A stretch of 64,000 nucleotides of DNA from Corynebacterium sp. (GCF_030532715.1 NZ_JAUNKO010000004.1:1-64000); one strand, 5' to 3'. Positions 20,898 through 30,314 are shown, counted from the stretch's first letter. A program made the numbers and translations. Notes: generated from the sequence alone by a model not told the origin.

Positions 20898-21314
20898 ATG
20901 CTTATCCCCAAGCGCGTCAAGTTCCGTCGCCAGCACCGTCCGCACCGCTCCGGTGTATCCAAGGGCGGCAACCGCATCAACTTCGGTGACTACGGCATCC
21001 AGGCCCTCGAGCCCGCCTACATCACCAACCGTCAGATTGAATCCGCGCGTATTGCCATCAACCGCCACGTCAAGCGTGGTGGCAAAGTGTGGATCAATAT
21101 CTTCCCGGACCGTCCCCTGACCCAGAAGCCGCTCGGCGTGCGTATGGGTTCCGGTAAAGGCGGCGTTGAAAAGTGGATCGCCAACGTCAAGCCCGGCCGT
21201 ATCCTCTTTGAGATGAGCTACCCCAACGAGGAGATGGCTCTGGAGGCGCTCCGTCGCGCCGGCCAGAAGCTGCCCTGTAAGGTCCGTATCATCAAGAAGG
21301 AGGACCAGTTCTGA
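20898..21314 (+). CDS. rplP: 50S ribosomal protein L16
   Basis: L16, 138 residues, which binds near the A-site tRNA elbow and is a late assembly protein. The start [19 protein letters not shown] and internal [19 protein letters not shown] are diagnostic. It follows rpsC by 2 bp, and its TGA overlaps the rpmC ATG by one base. Confidence 0.98.
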   Translation: MLIPKRVKFRRQHRPHRSGVSKGGNRINFGDYGIQALEPAYITNRQIESARIAINRHVKRGGKVWINIFPDRPLTQKPLGVRMGSGKGGVEKWIANVKPGRILFEMSYPNEEMALEALRRAGQKLPCKVRIIKKEDQF

Positions 21315-21544
21315 TGGCTACCGGTACCCCCGCATTTGAGCTCCGCGAGCTCAACGCAGAAGAACTAGCTACCCGCCTCCGCGAGGCCAAGGAAGAACTG
21401 TTCAACCTGCGTTTCCAGATGGCCACCGGCCAGCTGACCAACAACCGTCGCCTGCGCACGGTCAAGCGCGACATCGCCCGCATCTACACCGTTATCCGCG
21501 AGCGCGAGCTGGGCCTGTCCGTAGTTCCGGGAGCTGAGGCTTAA
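21314..21544 (+). CDS. rpmC: 50S ribosomal protein L29
   Basis: L29, 76 residues, at the exit tunnel beside L23. Family pattern: [20 protein letters not shown], then [20 protein letters not shown] and [16 protein letters not shown]. The ATG at 21314 overlaps the rplP stop. rpsQ starts 2 bp downstream. Confidence 0.97.
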   Translation: MATGTPAFELRELNAEELATRLREAKEELFNLRFQMATGQLTNNRRLRTVKRDIARIYTVIRERELGLSVVPGAEA

Positions 21545-21546
21545 AC

Positions 21547-21825
21547 ATGAGTGAGGCAAACGTGAACAAGAAGCAAAAAGGCGCCCGCAAGGTCCGCACC
21601 GGGTACGTAGTATCCGACAAGATGCAAAAGACCATTGTTGTGCAGCTGGAGGATCGCCGCCAGCACAGCCTGTACGGCAAGACCATCCGCACCAACTCTA
21701 AGGTGAAGGCACACGATGAAGACGAGATTGCCGGCATCGGTGACCTCGTGCGCATCGCAGAATGCCGTCCCTTGAGCAAGGACAAGCACTACCGCCTCGT
21801 CGAGATCGTCGAAAAGGCAAAGTAG
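21547..21825 (+). CDS. rpsQ: 30S ribosomal protein S17
   Basis: S17, 92 residues, a primary 16S rRNA-binding OB-fold protein. Signatures are [38 protein letters not shown] and [20 protein letters not shown]. It has a slightly extended Lys-rich N-terminus. It is the last gene of the S10 operon: a terminator follows, and rplN is 6.5 kb away instead of adjacent. Confidence 0.98.
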   Translation: MSEANVNKKQKGARKVRTGYVVSDKMQKTIVVQLEDRRQHSLYGKTIRTNSKVKAHDEDEIAGIGDLVRIAECRPLSKDKHYRLVEIVEKAK

Positions 21826-21836
21826 TACTCTTACCG

Positions 21837-21884
21837 AAACCCCGCCACCCGCTGCCGCACGGCCGCGCAGGTAGGCGGGGTTTT
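21837..21884 (+). terminator. Terminator of the S10 operon
   Basis: AAACCCCGCC pairs with GGCGGGGTTTT, with a GC-rich inner stem around GCCGCACGGC. It ends in four T, 11 bp after the rpsQ stop, which separates the S10 operon from the following insert. Confidence 0.9.
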
Positions 21885-22089
21885 GCGCGTTACGTCACGG
21901 TCGTTGCCCTGGGCGTGATACACGTCGCAGGATTTTCAAGGCGGGCATTTCCTGGCGGCGGTTACTATCAAACAGCCGACCATCAACAGCACCTGTATGG
22001 GGAGCTAATTCAACGATACGAACGCTGTGAGTGTCATCGTACCTAGGCCGCCACTTCGGGCAGGTTGGATGCACATTAACCCCGTGAGG

Positions 22090-22935
22090 TTATTCGGATT
22101 GCGTGCTCCCGCGTGGGCGCCACCTGCCGAAACCGCCTTCGGTGTTGATGATTTGTCCGGTGATCCAGGAGGCTTCTTCGGTGGTGAGCCATGCGATTAG
22201 GCGGGCTGGATCGTCGGGTTGGCCATAACGCCCGAAAGGGAACATTGCTTTCACGTATTCGTACATTTCTTCGGTGAGGTATCCGGTGTCAACTGGGCCG
22301 GGGTTGACGGTATTTACCCGGATTCCAATGTCCGCGAGTTGATCCGCGATGGTCAATGTGACGCCGGCGATTGCTGCTTTCGCCGCTGCGTAGGCGACTT
22401 CTCCGGGCATTGGCCCGAGGTGTTGGCCGGAGGTGAGGAAAATTATGGAGGCTGGGCGGCCGGGTGTGTGCTGGACGGCGAACGCTTGCGCTAGTAGGAG
22501 GGAGGCGCGGGCGTCGATACGCCAATGCTGATCAAGGTCTTCGGCCGTAAGTTCGCCGAGTGCCCCGTCCGAGCCGGAGAGTGCCTGGTTACAAATGAGT
22601 GCGTCGAGGTGGCCGAACTCCTCTGTGGCTGCGGCGACAAGACGTTCGGGAGCTGCGGGGTCGTTGAGGTCGGCGTGCATATCGGCGAGGCGCGCGCCGT
22701 CGCGAAGATGTGATCGAACACCGTGCATGACTGCGTCGATGTCGTCGGCGCCCCATGGCTGTTCGGCGTCATGGGGTGCAAAGTGGTGGCAGAACACATT
22801 TGCGCCATAGGCGGCGAGCCTGCAAGCGGTGGCGTAGCCAATGCCTGCTCGGCGGCTTACACCGGTAATAAGGATGTTCCTTCCGCGCAGGGGAAATGGG
22901 TCTCGGGTGAGGTGGGATTCCGGTGAGGTGGTCAT
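22090..22935 (-). CDS. Short-chain dehydrogenase/reductase
   Basis: A 281-residue SDR-family oxidoreductase. The cofactor loop is TGVSRRAGIGYA, a TGxxxGxG variant with extra residues. ADLND marks the adenine-binding Asp, and NQAL replaces the usual NAG. The catalytic Ser lies in FLTSGQ and the Tyr/Lys pair in YAAAK. The C-terminal part (VNTVNPGPVDTGYL, WITGQIINTEGGF) resembles 3-oxoacyl-ACP-reductase-like SDRs. The substrate cannot be read. The ATG at 22935 has no clear ribosome site, so the mRNA may be leaderless. It is divergent from the VWA gene. Confidence 0.85.
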   Translation of the reverse strand: MTTSPESHLTRDPFPLRGRNILITGVSRRAGIGYATACRLAAYGANVFCHHFAPHDAEQPWGADDIDAVMHGVRSHLRDGARLADMHADLNDPAAPERLVAAATEEFGHLDALICNQALSGSDGALGELTAEDLDQHWRIDARASLLLAQAFAVQHTPGRPASIIFLTSGQHLGPMPGEVAYAAAKAAIAGVTLTIADQLADIGIRVNTVNPGPVDTGYLTEEMYEYVKAMFPFGRYGQPDDPARLIAWLTTEEASWITGQIINTEGGFGRWRPRGSTQSE

Positions 22936-23086
22936 GTATCAAGTACATCAGATGCGCGCGGCGATCGTTGTCGCAAGTGGGGAATGTAGGTCGAGGGGCG
23001 TGGCCGGAGTGTCGCTTGAAGTTGTTGGTGGAAAATAACGGCACCTAGCAGATTAATAGCCTCGAAAGAATGGAGTTATTAAAACC

Positions 23087-23116
23087 TTGAAATAGTGTGG
23101 GAGGGGGGTTTACCGT
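23087..23116 (+). promoter_or_regulatory. Candidate promoter of the VWA gene
   Basis: TTGAAA at 23087-23092 and TACCGT at 23111-23116, separated by 18 bp, 34 bp before the chosen start. The spacer holds a run of six G. Confidence 0.5.
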
Positions 23117-23149
23117 GTGAAGTGAGTCTATTTTTTTAGTTTGAGCAGA

Positions 23150-25084
23150 ATGCGGGTTGTGATGTTGCGTGTAGGTGCACGAGTGTCGTTGTCAGTCGGG
23201 GCGTTAGTCGCCGTGATGGTGAGCGTGGTGCTCGCGGTGTTGGTGGCACCGCCCGTAGGGGCCGCTGAGTCGCTGGCGCCGACGGTGGTGGTGTTGGATG
23301 CATCGGGCTCAATGACGGAGACTGACGTGGACGGGCGGACTCGGATGGACGCCGCGAAAGATGCCACGAAGGACTTTCTCAACCAGGCACCAGCCGATGC
23401 AAAATTCGGATTGGTGACGTATGGCACGGGTACTGGGAGTTCGGAGGAGGAAAAAGAGGCTGGTTGCCAGGACATTAGTGTGTTAGCAAAACCGGGGGAG
23501 CGTCCGCCCAAGGAACTCACTGGTGATGTGGATGGCCTCCAGCCTCGTGGGTATACGCCGATTGGGAACTCTCTGCTGAAGGCCAATGAGTTATTGCCTA
23601 AAGAGGGTGCTCGTTCGATTGTGTTGGTCTCTGATGGTATTGATACGTGTGCACCCCCTCCGGTGTGTGAGGTGGCAAAGCAGCTGAAAGATCAGGGTAC
23701 GGATCTAGTGGTGCACACCATCGGGTTTATGGTTGACGACGCCGCGCGCGCCGAGTTGGAGTGCGTGGCTAAGGTTACCGGTGGTACGTATTCTGATGCG
23801 TCGAGTGCGGAGGCGTTGCGAGAGACATTGACAAAGGCTACTACCAGGACCGCGGTAGGGTATCAGTTTTCGGATGAGGCTGTGCAGTTTAGTGCAGATA
23901 AATCGCATGCCCCGATGATTGAGCCGGGGACCCTCGATAAACCTAAACGGATTCACGCGAAGATGCCTGCCGAAGATTCGGAGAATATTTACGCGAAAGT
24001 CTCTATCCCTGAAGGGCACCGATTGCATGTAGGGTTTAACGCGGTACCGGAACTCGGAACTGTTAGGCTGCTTGAGGAAAAATTTACCTACTATCCCGAA
24101 TTGACTAATCCAGAGGGCCTCTCTTGTCGGGCTGAAAGTACTGGAGCAAGCACTATTGATGGTGGCCGCCCCGTATTTGGGTCGTTTATCAGTGGTGTTC
24201 AGGGCAGTGATAATTACTGTGATAGTGATTTCTATTTTTTGACGTTGAACGAGACCTGGGAAGGGCCGCAAGATGTGGACATGATGCTTGCTGCCGTGCC
24301 AGAACCAACCGATGTCGGCGATGATTTTAATAAAACTCCCAGTAAGGAACGGAAGGAGGAATCGTTATCAGAACCGGCTGACACTAGCCAGGTCACGCCA
24401 TATACACCGCTGACTCACCCAGATCCTGATGCTCCCGAAGTTACTGGCACTGTTGAGGCGGAAATTGTTGAAGGTGAGACCCAGTATTTTGCTACTCCGG
24501 TGGGGTGGGGGCAAGCGTTAGATATCACCACTGAAATCATAGAAGACCCAAATGAAGGGAAAGTTGACAGTTTTGAAAAAATTAGTCGACGGTTGGAAGT
24601 GTATGCCGGTAATGGGTTAATGCAAAGCCAAAGTGATTCAATTCTTACCGGTGAATATCAAACTCGTATTGAGGAGATTGGCAAAAAGAATGTTGCTGGA
24701 ACGAAGTATCCAATTTCTTATGCCAATATAGAAAAGAATAATGCATTGTGGTTGGGTGGTCGGCATTACGTGCAGGTAAGCTTCATTAGCACACACCGAG
24801 AAGACGGCAATACTGATGCCACCACTGAACTGCATCCAGTGAAATATCGGATTAATTTCCGCCCAGTCGGGAAAGAAGTGCCGGGCCCAAAGTTTGAATC
24901 GACTTACTCCGGGGAGAAGACAACACAGTCAGCCACCAATGAAGCCACCAGCGAAGCTCAGCCATCAGCGGAGCAAAAATCCGGAATGAGTATGGTGTGG
25001 TGGATCGTTGCTGCTGTAGCCATAGTGGTGTTAGCTGGTGCGATTTTCATACTGGCAAAACTCACTCAGGGGCCTAAGGCTTAG
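23150..25084 (+). CDS. Secreted, membrane-anchored VWA-domain protein
   Basis: About 644 residues from ATG 23150; TTG 23141 and ATG 23162 are other in-frame starts and no ribosome site decides. An N-terminal signal sequence (hydrophobic to about residue 35, PVGAAES) precedes a von Willebrand factor A domain with a complete metal-binding motif DASGSM (Asp50, Ser52, Ser54). The domain runs to about residue 235, followed by a 350-residue extracellular part of unknown fold. A Ser/Thr/Gln-rich linker and a C-terminal membrane helix (WWIVAAVAIVVLAGAIFIL) with a short basic tail complete it. GC falls in the second half. VWA domains bind proteins; the ligand is unknown. Confidence 0.8.
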   Translation: MRVVMLRVGARVSLSVGALVAVMVSVVLAVLVAPPVGAAESLAPTVVVLDASGSMTETDVDGRTRMDAAKDATKDFLNQAPADAKFGLVTYGTGTGSSEEEKEAGCQDISVLAKPGERPPKELTGDVDGLQPRGYTPIGNSLLKANELLPKEGARSIVLVSDGIDTCAPPPVCEVAKQLKDQGTDLVVHTIGFMVDDAARAELECVAKVTGGTYSDASSAEALRETLTKATTRTAVGYQFSDEAVQFSADKSHAPMIEPGTLDKPKRIHAKMPAEDSENIYAKVSIPEGHRLHVGFNAVPELGTVRLLEEKFTYYPELTNPEGLSCRAESTGASTIDGGRPVFGSFISGVQGSDNYCDSDFYFLTLNETWEGPQDVDMMLAAVPEPTDVGDDFNKTPSKERKEESLSEPADTSQVTPYTPLTHPDPDAPEVTGTVEAEIVEGETQYFATPVGWGQALDITTEIIEDPNEGKVDSFEKISRRLEVYAGNGLMQSQSDSILTGEYQTRIEEIGKKNVAGTKYPISYANIEKNNALWLGGRHYVQVSFISTHREDGNTDATTELHPVKYRINFRPVGKEVPGPKFESTYSGEKTTQSATNEATSEAQPSAEQKSGMSMVWWIVAAVAIVVLAGAIFILAKLTQGPKA

Positions 25085-25099
25085 ATCGATCGAGATCGT

Positions 25100-25140
25100 C
25101 CCGCTTTTCTACGTGTCAGCTGTGAGCGGCGAAAAGCGGG
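25100..25140 (+). terminator. Hairpin after the VWA gene
   Basis: CCCGCTTTTC (25100-25109) and GAAAAGCGGG (25131-25140) pair perfectly, with a 21-nt loop and an AT-rich follow-on (ttaaatt). Probable terminator. Confidence 0.6.
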
Positions 25141-25531
25141 TTAAATTATCCAGCCTGCATAACAGCTTGCGGTTGCGCAGGCTGCTATTGATGAAGCAAT
25201 TCGTACCACGTTCGTACCACGGCTGAATTTGATGATGTGCCGCCAGCGATAGGTGCTTGTGCGAAACAGTAGCTTTGGGTTGTTGTGCAACCGCGAGCGC
25301 ACTTAATATTGCGCACAAGCTTTGGCGTGCCTACATGGACGGTGCGAACGCTGTTAAAACTTGCACACGGTTTTCGGCGTAGTCTGGGCTCCGGCTGGGA
25401 GCTTTCTCAGGTTGCGTCGAATTTTAACGCCACTACCAGGGATAATTGGGGGTAGTGTTGGGTTGGCTTCCAGGGTCCTGGGGTGGGGGATGCTCTCCCC
25501 TTCGTGTGGGTTTTGTGGTCTACTCACTAGT
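25141..25531. other. Spacer before the lipoprotein gene
   Basis: About 390 bp without a supported gene. It holds an 11-bp tandem repeat TTCGTACCACG at 25200-25221, an AGCCTGC/GCAGGCT stem near 25151-25184, and the widely spaced inverted pair GCTTGTGCG and CGCACAAGC around 25255-25322. These could be remnants of an old insertion. No clear promoter for the next gene was seen. Confidence 0.4.
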
Positions 25532-26536
25532 ATGCGTTCGTTTTCCCGGGTGCTTCGACCTGCCGTTTTCTTGATAATTTGTTGTTGTGTGTTTGCTCAA
25601 GCGGGGTGTTCTTTTACTGATCTCGAGCGGGATGAGGCTTCCCAGGTGCTTCAGGGAGAATTTGAGCAGGAGTTCGAAGCGTTGGGTTGGGCGGACAAGC
25701 CGAGTTACCGCAGGTTTTACTCCCCGTTTAGTTATCACATAGCTGTTGACGTTGGCTTGGGGAATGTTTCCCAGGGTAGGTTGCGTCAGGTGCGGGATAT
25801 GTTGTTCGCGCAGCGCGAGCGGGCTGAAAAGAATAAGGTGCCGATGCAGTTCACAATCGTTGCTGAGATTAACGGTAGCGTGGTCAACCTTGATGAGCAG
25901 ACCCCGACGAATATGCTTGACGCGATGCTGCCGCTGACCGGTGTGGGGGTGCGCGAGATGGGTATGAGTTCGCGGAACAACTGGGTAACCGTGTGTTCTG
26001 ATACTGGCCCGTTGTGTGGTCCGGACGCCAGGCAGCGCCTGATGCAGCAAGCAACAATGATTTCTGCCGCGCTTACCGACGGCGCGGAGGAACTCGGACA
26101 GCAAAGCTTCCGCATCTACTTCGAAAACGGTAGTGAAACTCGGCCGTTAGACGTCAATGTTATTGTCTCCCAGGAGACACCTCTTGACGGTGAGGGTATG
26201 CGGGGGCTGCTGTTCCTGCATGATTCGTTGGTGGCTGCCTCCGCCCCAGCGACGATCGGCACGATGCATTATGTGGTCGGCCAGGGTGTGAGCTACCTGC
26301 ACGTCTCCGCCCCTGCGGGGGAGTGGACGCCGGAACTTGAGGTTGGTATTGAGGCCCTCGTTGGCTTGGTCCGCGCGCATGGCGCGGCTGATTACGGCAC
26401 TTACCCCGAAAGTCGCGGTCTGGCATTGCGGTTCGCCGACGTTTCTGAGCTTTTGCATGCGCAATTGTTGGGCTGTGGAGAGCCGTCCGAGATTCCGCAG
26501 GAGCAGCGGTTGCGGGAGTTGGTGGAGGAGTGCTGA
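25532..26536 (+). CDS. Putative lipoprotein, unknown function
   Basis: About 334 residues from ATG 25532, chosen because it puts a signal sequence first (RPAVFLIICCCVFAQAGCS). The cysteine in QAGC may be lipidated, although Gln at -3 is unusual for a lipobox. The mature part is soluble, acidic and not recognised; no catalytic motif stands out. The frame is open upstream to 25361, but that stretch does not look like protein. No ribosome site precedes the ATG. It faces the alpha/beta hydrolase gene with an 18-bp convergent gap. Confidence 0.6.
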   Translation: MRSFSRVLRPAVFLIICCCVFAQAGCSFTDLERDEASQVLQGEFEQEFEALGWADKPSYRRFYSPFSYHIAVDVGLGNVSQGRLRQVRDMLFAQRERAEKNKVPMQFTIVAEINGSVVNLDEQTPTNMLDAMLPLTGVGVREMGMSSRNNWVTVCSDTGPLCGPDARQRLMQQATMISAALTDGAEELGQQSFRIYFENGSETRPLDVNVIVSQETPLDGEGMRGLLFLHDSLVAASAPATIGTMHYVVGQGVSYLHVSAPAGEWTPELEVGIEALVGLVRAHGAADYGTYPESRGLALRFADVSELLHAQLLGCGEPSEIPQEQRLRELVEEC

Positions 26537-26554
26537 CCACGCGCGACTCCTAGG

Positions 26555-27889
26555 CTATTTTGCGTGCTCCACGAATTCTTTGAGGTCGTTCTTGCTCGGG
26601 TAGTTCGGTAGGGGTGCGCGCTCGTCGTTGAGGAAGGCGAGGATGCTTTGGAATGGTGCGTCTCGGCCGTCGTCGAATGTGCGGAGCACGTTGTGGCCAA
26701 AATTTTCGGCGTATTGGACGCGTTCCATGCTGGAGTAGGCAGTGATGAATGCGAGCTGGTCGCGGCGGTAGACGTACGAGCATTCCCCGAGCAGGAGCAT
26801 TCCAGGCACCTTGGAGTGTTGGAAGGCTTCCATGTTGAATGGGTTGGTATCTGAGTTTGGGCTGGAATTCACGTAGGCGTTGACATACGGGTTGACGCGA
26901 ATGCCGGCGACGGCGTCGGCTTCGTTGGGTGGGATCGGCTCGTCGGTGCAATACGAGTAGCGGTTCAGATCTAGAATTTCCCGCGGGTTCAATACGTTAA
27001 GCGCCTCTTCTTGGGGGAGGAATTCACTGTCGCGGGGTAGCATGAGCAAGCCCACGAGGAGGCGTGGTTTGAGCAATGCAAGTGGGATCTCTTCCACGGG
27101 TTTGCGCGGATTTTGTGGGTCGGAATTCGGGATATGTTCGTCGACGTATTGCGCGAACTCCGAGTACTTCTGGGGGATAACGCCCGGTTCGGAAAACACC
27201 ACTTTGGTGAGGTGGGGAGCGATGCGATCGTCGGCAACCGCGCTCGCCGCGAGGGTACCGCCGTACGATTGGCCAACCAGGGCGATGTTGCTGGGGGTGG
27301 GGGACGCGGCGTCGATACGTGCGACTACTTCGGCGAGATCAGAAACGTTTCGTTCGTGCGAATATTCCGCAGGAGGGAGGAGGTCGCTGCGGCCCGTGCC
27401 TGCCTGGTCGTATAGGTACACCTCGAAGCCCTCTTGCGTGAAGCGCTGGAAAAACGATACGTGTGCTGCGGAAACAGAGGAGCCGGGCCCGCCGTGCAGG
27501 AACAGTATCGTTGCCTTGGGTGGGGCGTTTGTGGCAGCCGGTAGGTGGTAGTAGGCGAGTCGCTTACCCGTGGAAAGTTCCCAAAATTGCGTCGGCGCGG
27601 AAGCAAATACTTGTTCGTCGGGTGGGGTGGTGGGTGCCATCGGTAGGCAGAGAAACGCGCACAGGGCGGCAGGGATCAGCGCCACCAAGGCCACAAACGC
27701 GGCGCGTTGGCGTGACGGGCGGCGCCGATACAGCCACCAGCACAGTGCAACAGCGATGGCGGCGGTGAGGGCGAGGGCCAGCACGCCGCTGAACTTCCCC
27801 CGTGTGAGCAGCAGCATTGTAAAAAAGATCAGCAATGGGGCGAGGAATAGGCACAGGAACAAACAACAACGCTTAAGCCACGTGAGCAT
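26555..27889 (-). CDS. Membrane-anchored alpha/beta hydrolase
   Basis: 444 residues from ATG 27889, which has GAGGTG 7 bp upstream; GTG 27898 is an alternative. The N-terminus has about three membrane segments, within residues 1-85, with a basic loop (YRRRPSRQR). The rest is an alpha/beta hydrolase of the proline-iminopeptidase type: oxyanion motif FLHGGPGSSVS, nucleophile elbow VGQSYGGTLA and catalytic His in FGHNVLR. Family members cleave N-terminal proline or act as esterases. The catalytic domain is predicted to lie outside the membrane. The substrate is unknown. Confidence 0.78.
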   Translation of the reverse strand: MLTWLKRCCLFLCLFLAPLLIFFTMLLLTRGKFSGVLALALTAAIAVALCWWLYRRRPSRQRAAFVALVALIPAALCAFLCLPMAPTTPPDEQVFASAPTQFWELSTGKRLAYYHLPAATNAPPKATILFLHGGPGSSVSAAHVSFFQRFTQEGFEVYLYDQAGTGRSDLLPPAEYSHERNVSDLAEVVARIDAASPTPSNIALVGQSYGGTLAASAVADDRIAPHLTKVVFSEPGVIPQKYSEFAQYVDEHIPNSDPQNPRKPVEEIPLALLKPRLLVGLLMLPRDSEFLPQEEALNVLNPREILDLNRYSYCTDEPIPPNEADAVAGIRVNPYVNAYVNSSPNSDTNPFNMEAFQHSKVPGMLLLGECSYVYRRDQLAFITAYSSMERVQYAENFGHNVLRTFDDGRDAPFQSILAFLNDERAPLPNYPSKNDLKEFVEHAK

Positions 27890-28342
27890 TGAAATCACCT
27901 CAGTACGGTCGGCGCTCTCAACATCGGCGTGTAAAAATAATGTTCTAAATAAAAGCGTATCAGTGTTGCGTTACGGGTGGGAAGGGGATCGCGCCGTTAT
28001 TCGGAGGTCCGTAGCGGATCGCGCGGCTCATTCAGGGGTGTTTCGCTGCCGCCGTTGGGGAGGTTACTGGGGAGGTTACTCTGCGGGGAAACGCCAAGGT
28101 TGAGATGCAGCTGAGTTATTTGCGCCGGAAGCTGTGCGTATGTTTAAATACCACAGTTGCCTGTAGCAGGTCGGTCCACCGTGCGTTTCCGAGCGTGGGC
28201 CGAGACCCTCCGACACTTCCCACTAGTGCGGGGAGAGGTTCGGCGCCCAACGCGATTGGGGGTTGCGTGGCAGTGTTTGACATAGACCGCGCGTGTCAGG
28301 ACGGAAATCTGGCTCGCATTATTCCAGGTCAGGAGACCCAAA
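27890..28342. other. Leader region of rplN
   Basis: About 450 bp without a supported gene. The left end is AT-rich and likely carries the hydrolase promoter on the reverse strand. A perfect 12-bp tandem repeat GGGGAGGTTACT lies at 28057-28080. Possible promoter elements for rplN are TTGGGG with GACATA near 28247-28275, both weak. AGGAG at 28331-28335 is the rplN ribosome site. Confidence 0.4.
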
Positions 28343-28711
28343 GTGATTCAGCAGGAATCGCGTCTGAAGGTCGCCGATAATACTGGTGCACGTGAAATTC
28401 TGTGTATCCGTGTTCTTGGTGGCTCGACTCGACGCTTTGCCGGGATCGGCGATGTGATTGTCGCGACCGTGAAGGAAGCCACTCCGGGTGGCAACGTGAA
28501 GGCCGGCGAGATCGTCAAGGCCGTGATTGTGCGTGCGAAGAAGGAAACGCGTCGTCCGGACGGTTCCTACATCGCCTTCGATGAGAACGCAGCTGTGTTG
28601 ATTAAGAATGACAATGAGCCGCGTGGCACCCGTATTTTCGGCCCAGTTGCTCGTGAGCTGCGTGAAAAGAAGTTCATGAAGATCGTTTCGCTGGCCCCGG
28701 AGGTAATCTAA
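28343..28711 (+). CDS. rplN: 50S ribosomal protein L14
   Basis: L14, 122 residues, at the subunit interface. The GTG start at 28343 is preceded by AGGAG. Diagnostic sequence: [36 protein letters not shown], then [23 protein letters not shown]. It is normally directly after rpsQ; here 6.5 kb of other genes intervene, so it heads a separate three-gene unit. It overlaps rplX by one base. Confidence 0.98.
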   Translation: MIQQESRLKVADNTGAREILCIRVLGGSTRRFAGIGDVIVATVKEATPGGNVKAGEIVKAVIVRAKKETRRPDGSYIAFDENAAVLIKNDNEPRGTRIFGPVARELREKKFMKIVSLAPEVI

Positions 28712-29025
28712 TGAAGATTCATAAGGGCGACATGGTGATCGTTATTTCCGGCCCGGACAAGGGTGCGAAGGGTAAGGTCATTGAGGCTTATCCGAAGCGT
28801 CAAAAGGTGCTGGTTGAAGGTGTGAACCAGATTAAGAAGCATGTTGCTAACTCGGCTCCGGAGCGCGGCGCGTCTTCCGGCGGCATTGTGACCCAGGAGG
28901 CGCCGATTCACGTGTCGAACGTGATGGTGCTTGATTCTGACGGCAACCCGACCCGCGTCGGCTACCGCTTTGATGAGAACGGCAAGAAGGTTCGCATCTC
29001 CCGCCGGAACGGGAAGGACATCTAA
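28711..29025 (+). CDS. rplX: 50S ribosomal protein L24
   Basis: L24, 104 residues, an assembly initiator of the 50S subunit. The KOW motif is visible ([19 protein letters not shown]), then [16 protein letters not shown] and [17 protein letters not shown]. The ATG overlaps the rplN stop, and rplE follows after 2 bp. Confidence 0.98.
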   Translation: MKIHKGDMVIVISGPDKGAKGKVIEAYPKRQKVLVEGVNQIKKHVANSAPERGASSGGIVTQEAPIHVSNVMVLDSDGNPTRVGYRFDENGKKVRISRRNGKDI

Positions 29026-29027
29026 TC

Positions 29028-29600
29028 ATGAGCGAGAATTACACCCCGCGTTTGAAGACTCGCTACCGCGAGGAAATCCGCACCAAGCTGCAGGACGATT
29101 TCAAGTACGAAAACGTGATGCAGATTCCTGGCGTGACCAAGGTTGTTGTGAACATGGGTGTGGGCGCTGCTGCCCGCGATTCCAAGTTGATCAATGGCGC
29201 GTTGGAGGATCTCACCTTGATCACCGGCCAGAAGCCGGAGTTGCGTCGCGCGAAGAAGTCGATTGCTAACTTCAAGTTGCGTGAAGGTATGCCGATCGGT
29301 GCCCGCGTAACCATGCGCGGCGACCGGATGTGGGAGTTCCTGGACCGCCTGCTGACCGTTGCGCTGCCGCGTATCCGCGACTTCCGCGGCCTGTCCGACA
29401 AGCAGTTCGACGGCCACGGTAACTACACCTTCGGCCTGAACGAGCAGACCATGTTCTACGAGATTGACGTGGACAAGGTTGACCGTCCGCGCGGCATGGA
29501 CATCACCATTGTGACCACCGCGACCAATGACGACGAAGGCCGCGCGCTGCTGCGCGAGCTGGGGTTCCCGTTCAAGGGCCCAGACGGCAAGAAGCTCTAA
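29028..29600 (+). CDS. rplE: 50S ribosomal protein L5
   Basis: L5, 190 residues, which binds 5S rRNA and contacts the P-site tRNA. Signatures are [51 protein letters not shown] and [18 protein letters not shown]. In many bacteria rpsN and rpsH follow; here a terminator follows, rpsN is absent and rpsH is 6.3 kb downstream. Confidence 0.98.
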   Translation: MSENYTPRLKTRYREEIRTKLQDDFKYENVMQIPGVTKVVVNMGVGAAARDSKLINGALEDLTLITGQKPELRRAKKSIANFKLREGMPIGARVTMRGDRMWEFLDRLLTVALPRIRDFRGLSDKQFDGHGNYTFGLNEQTMFYEIDVDKVDRPRGMDITIVTTATNDDEGRALLRELGFPFKGPDGKKL

Positions 29601-29617
29601 GCTAGCGCTTCTTCATA

Positions 29618-29650
29618 CCCCTGCCTCCCGCCTGGGAGTGCAGGGGTTTT
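29618..29650 (+). terminator. Terminator after rplE
   Basis: CCCCTGC pairs with GCAGGGG and CTCCC with GGGAG around a GCCT loop, followed by TTTT. It is 17 bp after the rplE stop. Confidence 0.9.
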
Positions 29651-29653
29651 CTG

Positions 29654-29659
29654 TATACT
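29654..29659 (+). promoter_or_regulatory. Candidate -10 box of the GyrI-like gene
   Basis: TATACT at 29654-29659, preceded by TG, lies immediately after the rplE terminator and 37 bp before the next start codon. A -35 box would fall inside the terminator stem and is not recognisable. Confidence 0.45.
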
Positions 29660-29696
29660 CGGGGCCTTGGTGTCCAACGAGAAGGAGCGAGCTCCA

Positions 29697-30170
29697 ATGT
29701 CAATTGTGGTATCCACCGATGTTATCGAGCCTATGACGATTGTCGCGTTGACCGGCACCGTTCCCACCTACGCCGATGAACCGCAGCTGTGGGAGCAGAT
29801 CGCTCCCTTGGTGCTGGATATTCCTGTGTCGGGGCCGTATGTTTGCGGTGTCATTGAGCATGACAATCAATACCAGGTGCGGGACCCGAAGCTGTCCGTG
29901 TTTATTCCCGTTGCCGATGACACTACTGTTGCTCCGCCGCTGGAGGTGCACCGCTTTGCGGCTCGCGAGTGTCTTGTCGCCGAGATTCTTGGCCCATATT
30001 CACAAATACCCGCCGCTTATGAGGAGCTGGAATCCTATTTGGAAACTAATGGCCTTGCCCGCAGCTCCGAGGATTCATTGGCGGCAAAGGGTTTTAATTT
30101 GTATTTGAAAACCGCCGATCAAGTCGACGAATCGAAACTTCTTACGCGCGTGTGCCTGCCACTTGGCTAG
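29697..30170 (+). CDS. GyrI-like effector-binding domain protein
   Basis: 157 residues from ATG 29697, which has AAGGAG 11 bp upstream; TTG 29667 is less likely. The whole protein is a stand-alone GyrI-like/AraC effector-binding domain: VVSTDVIEPMTIVALTGTV at the start, the paired strand-turn VPLE-type core, and the characteristic GPYSQIPAAYEELESYLE helix. Such domains bind small hydrophobic or cationic ligands, either as sensors in regulators or as stand-alone binders or hydrolases. No DNA-binding domain is attached. The ligand is unknown. Confidence 0.7.
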   Translation: MSIVVSTDVIEPMTIVALTGTVPTYADEPQLWEQIAPLVLDIPVSGPYVCGVIEHDNQYQVRDPKLSVFIPVADDTTVAPPLEVHRFAARECLVAEILGPYSQIPAAYEELESYLETNGLARSSEDSLAAKGFNLYLKTADQVDESKLLTRVCLPLG

Positions 30171-30314
30171 CGCTGCGGAGAAGTGTTCGTGACGGGGTTC
30201 ACGCGACCGTGCTGGAACAATAGTGCTGTTGTGTGGTTACAAAAGCTACCCTCGGGGCGGCGAGGAAACCCCTGCATAATGGCGCTGAATCGTTAAATGC
30301 GCAGGTCATTCGGT

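Noticed and set aside
28105..28380. A 91-codon forward frame running into rplN
   Set aside because: It overlaps the start of rplN in another phase, has no ribosome site and no family features.
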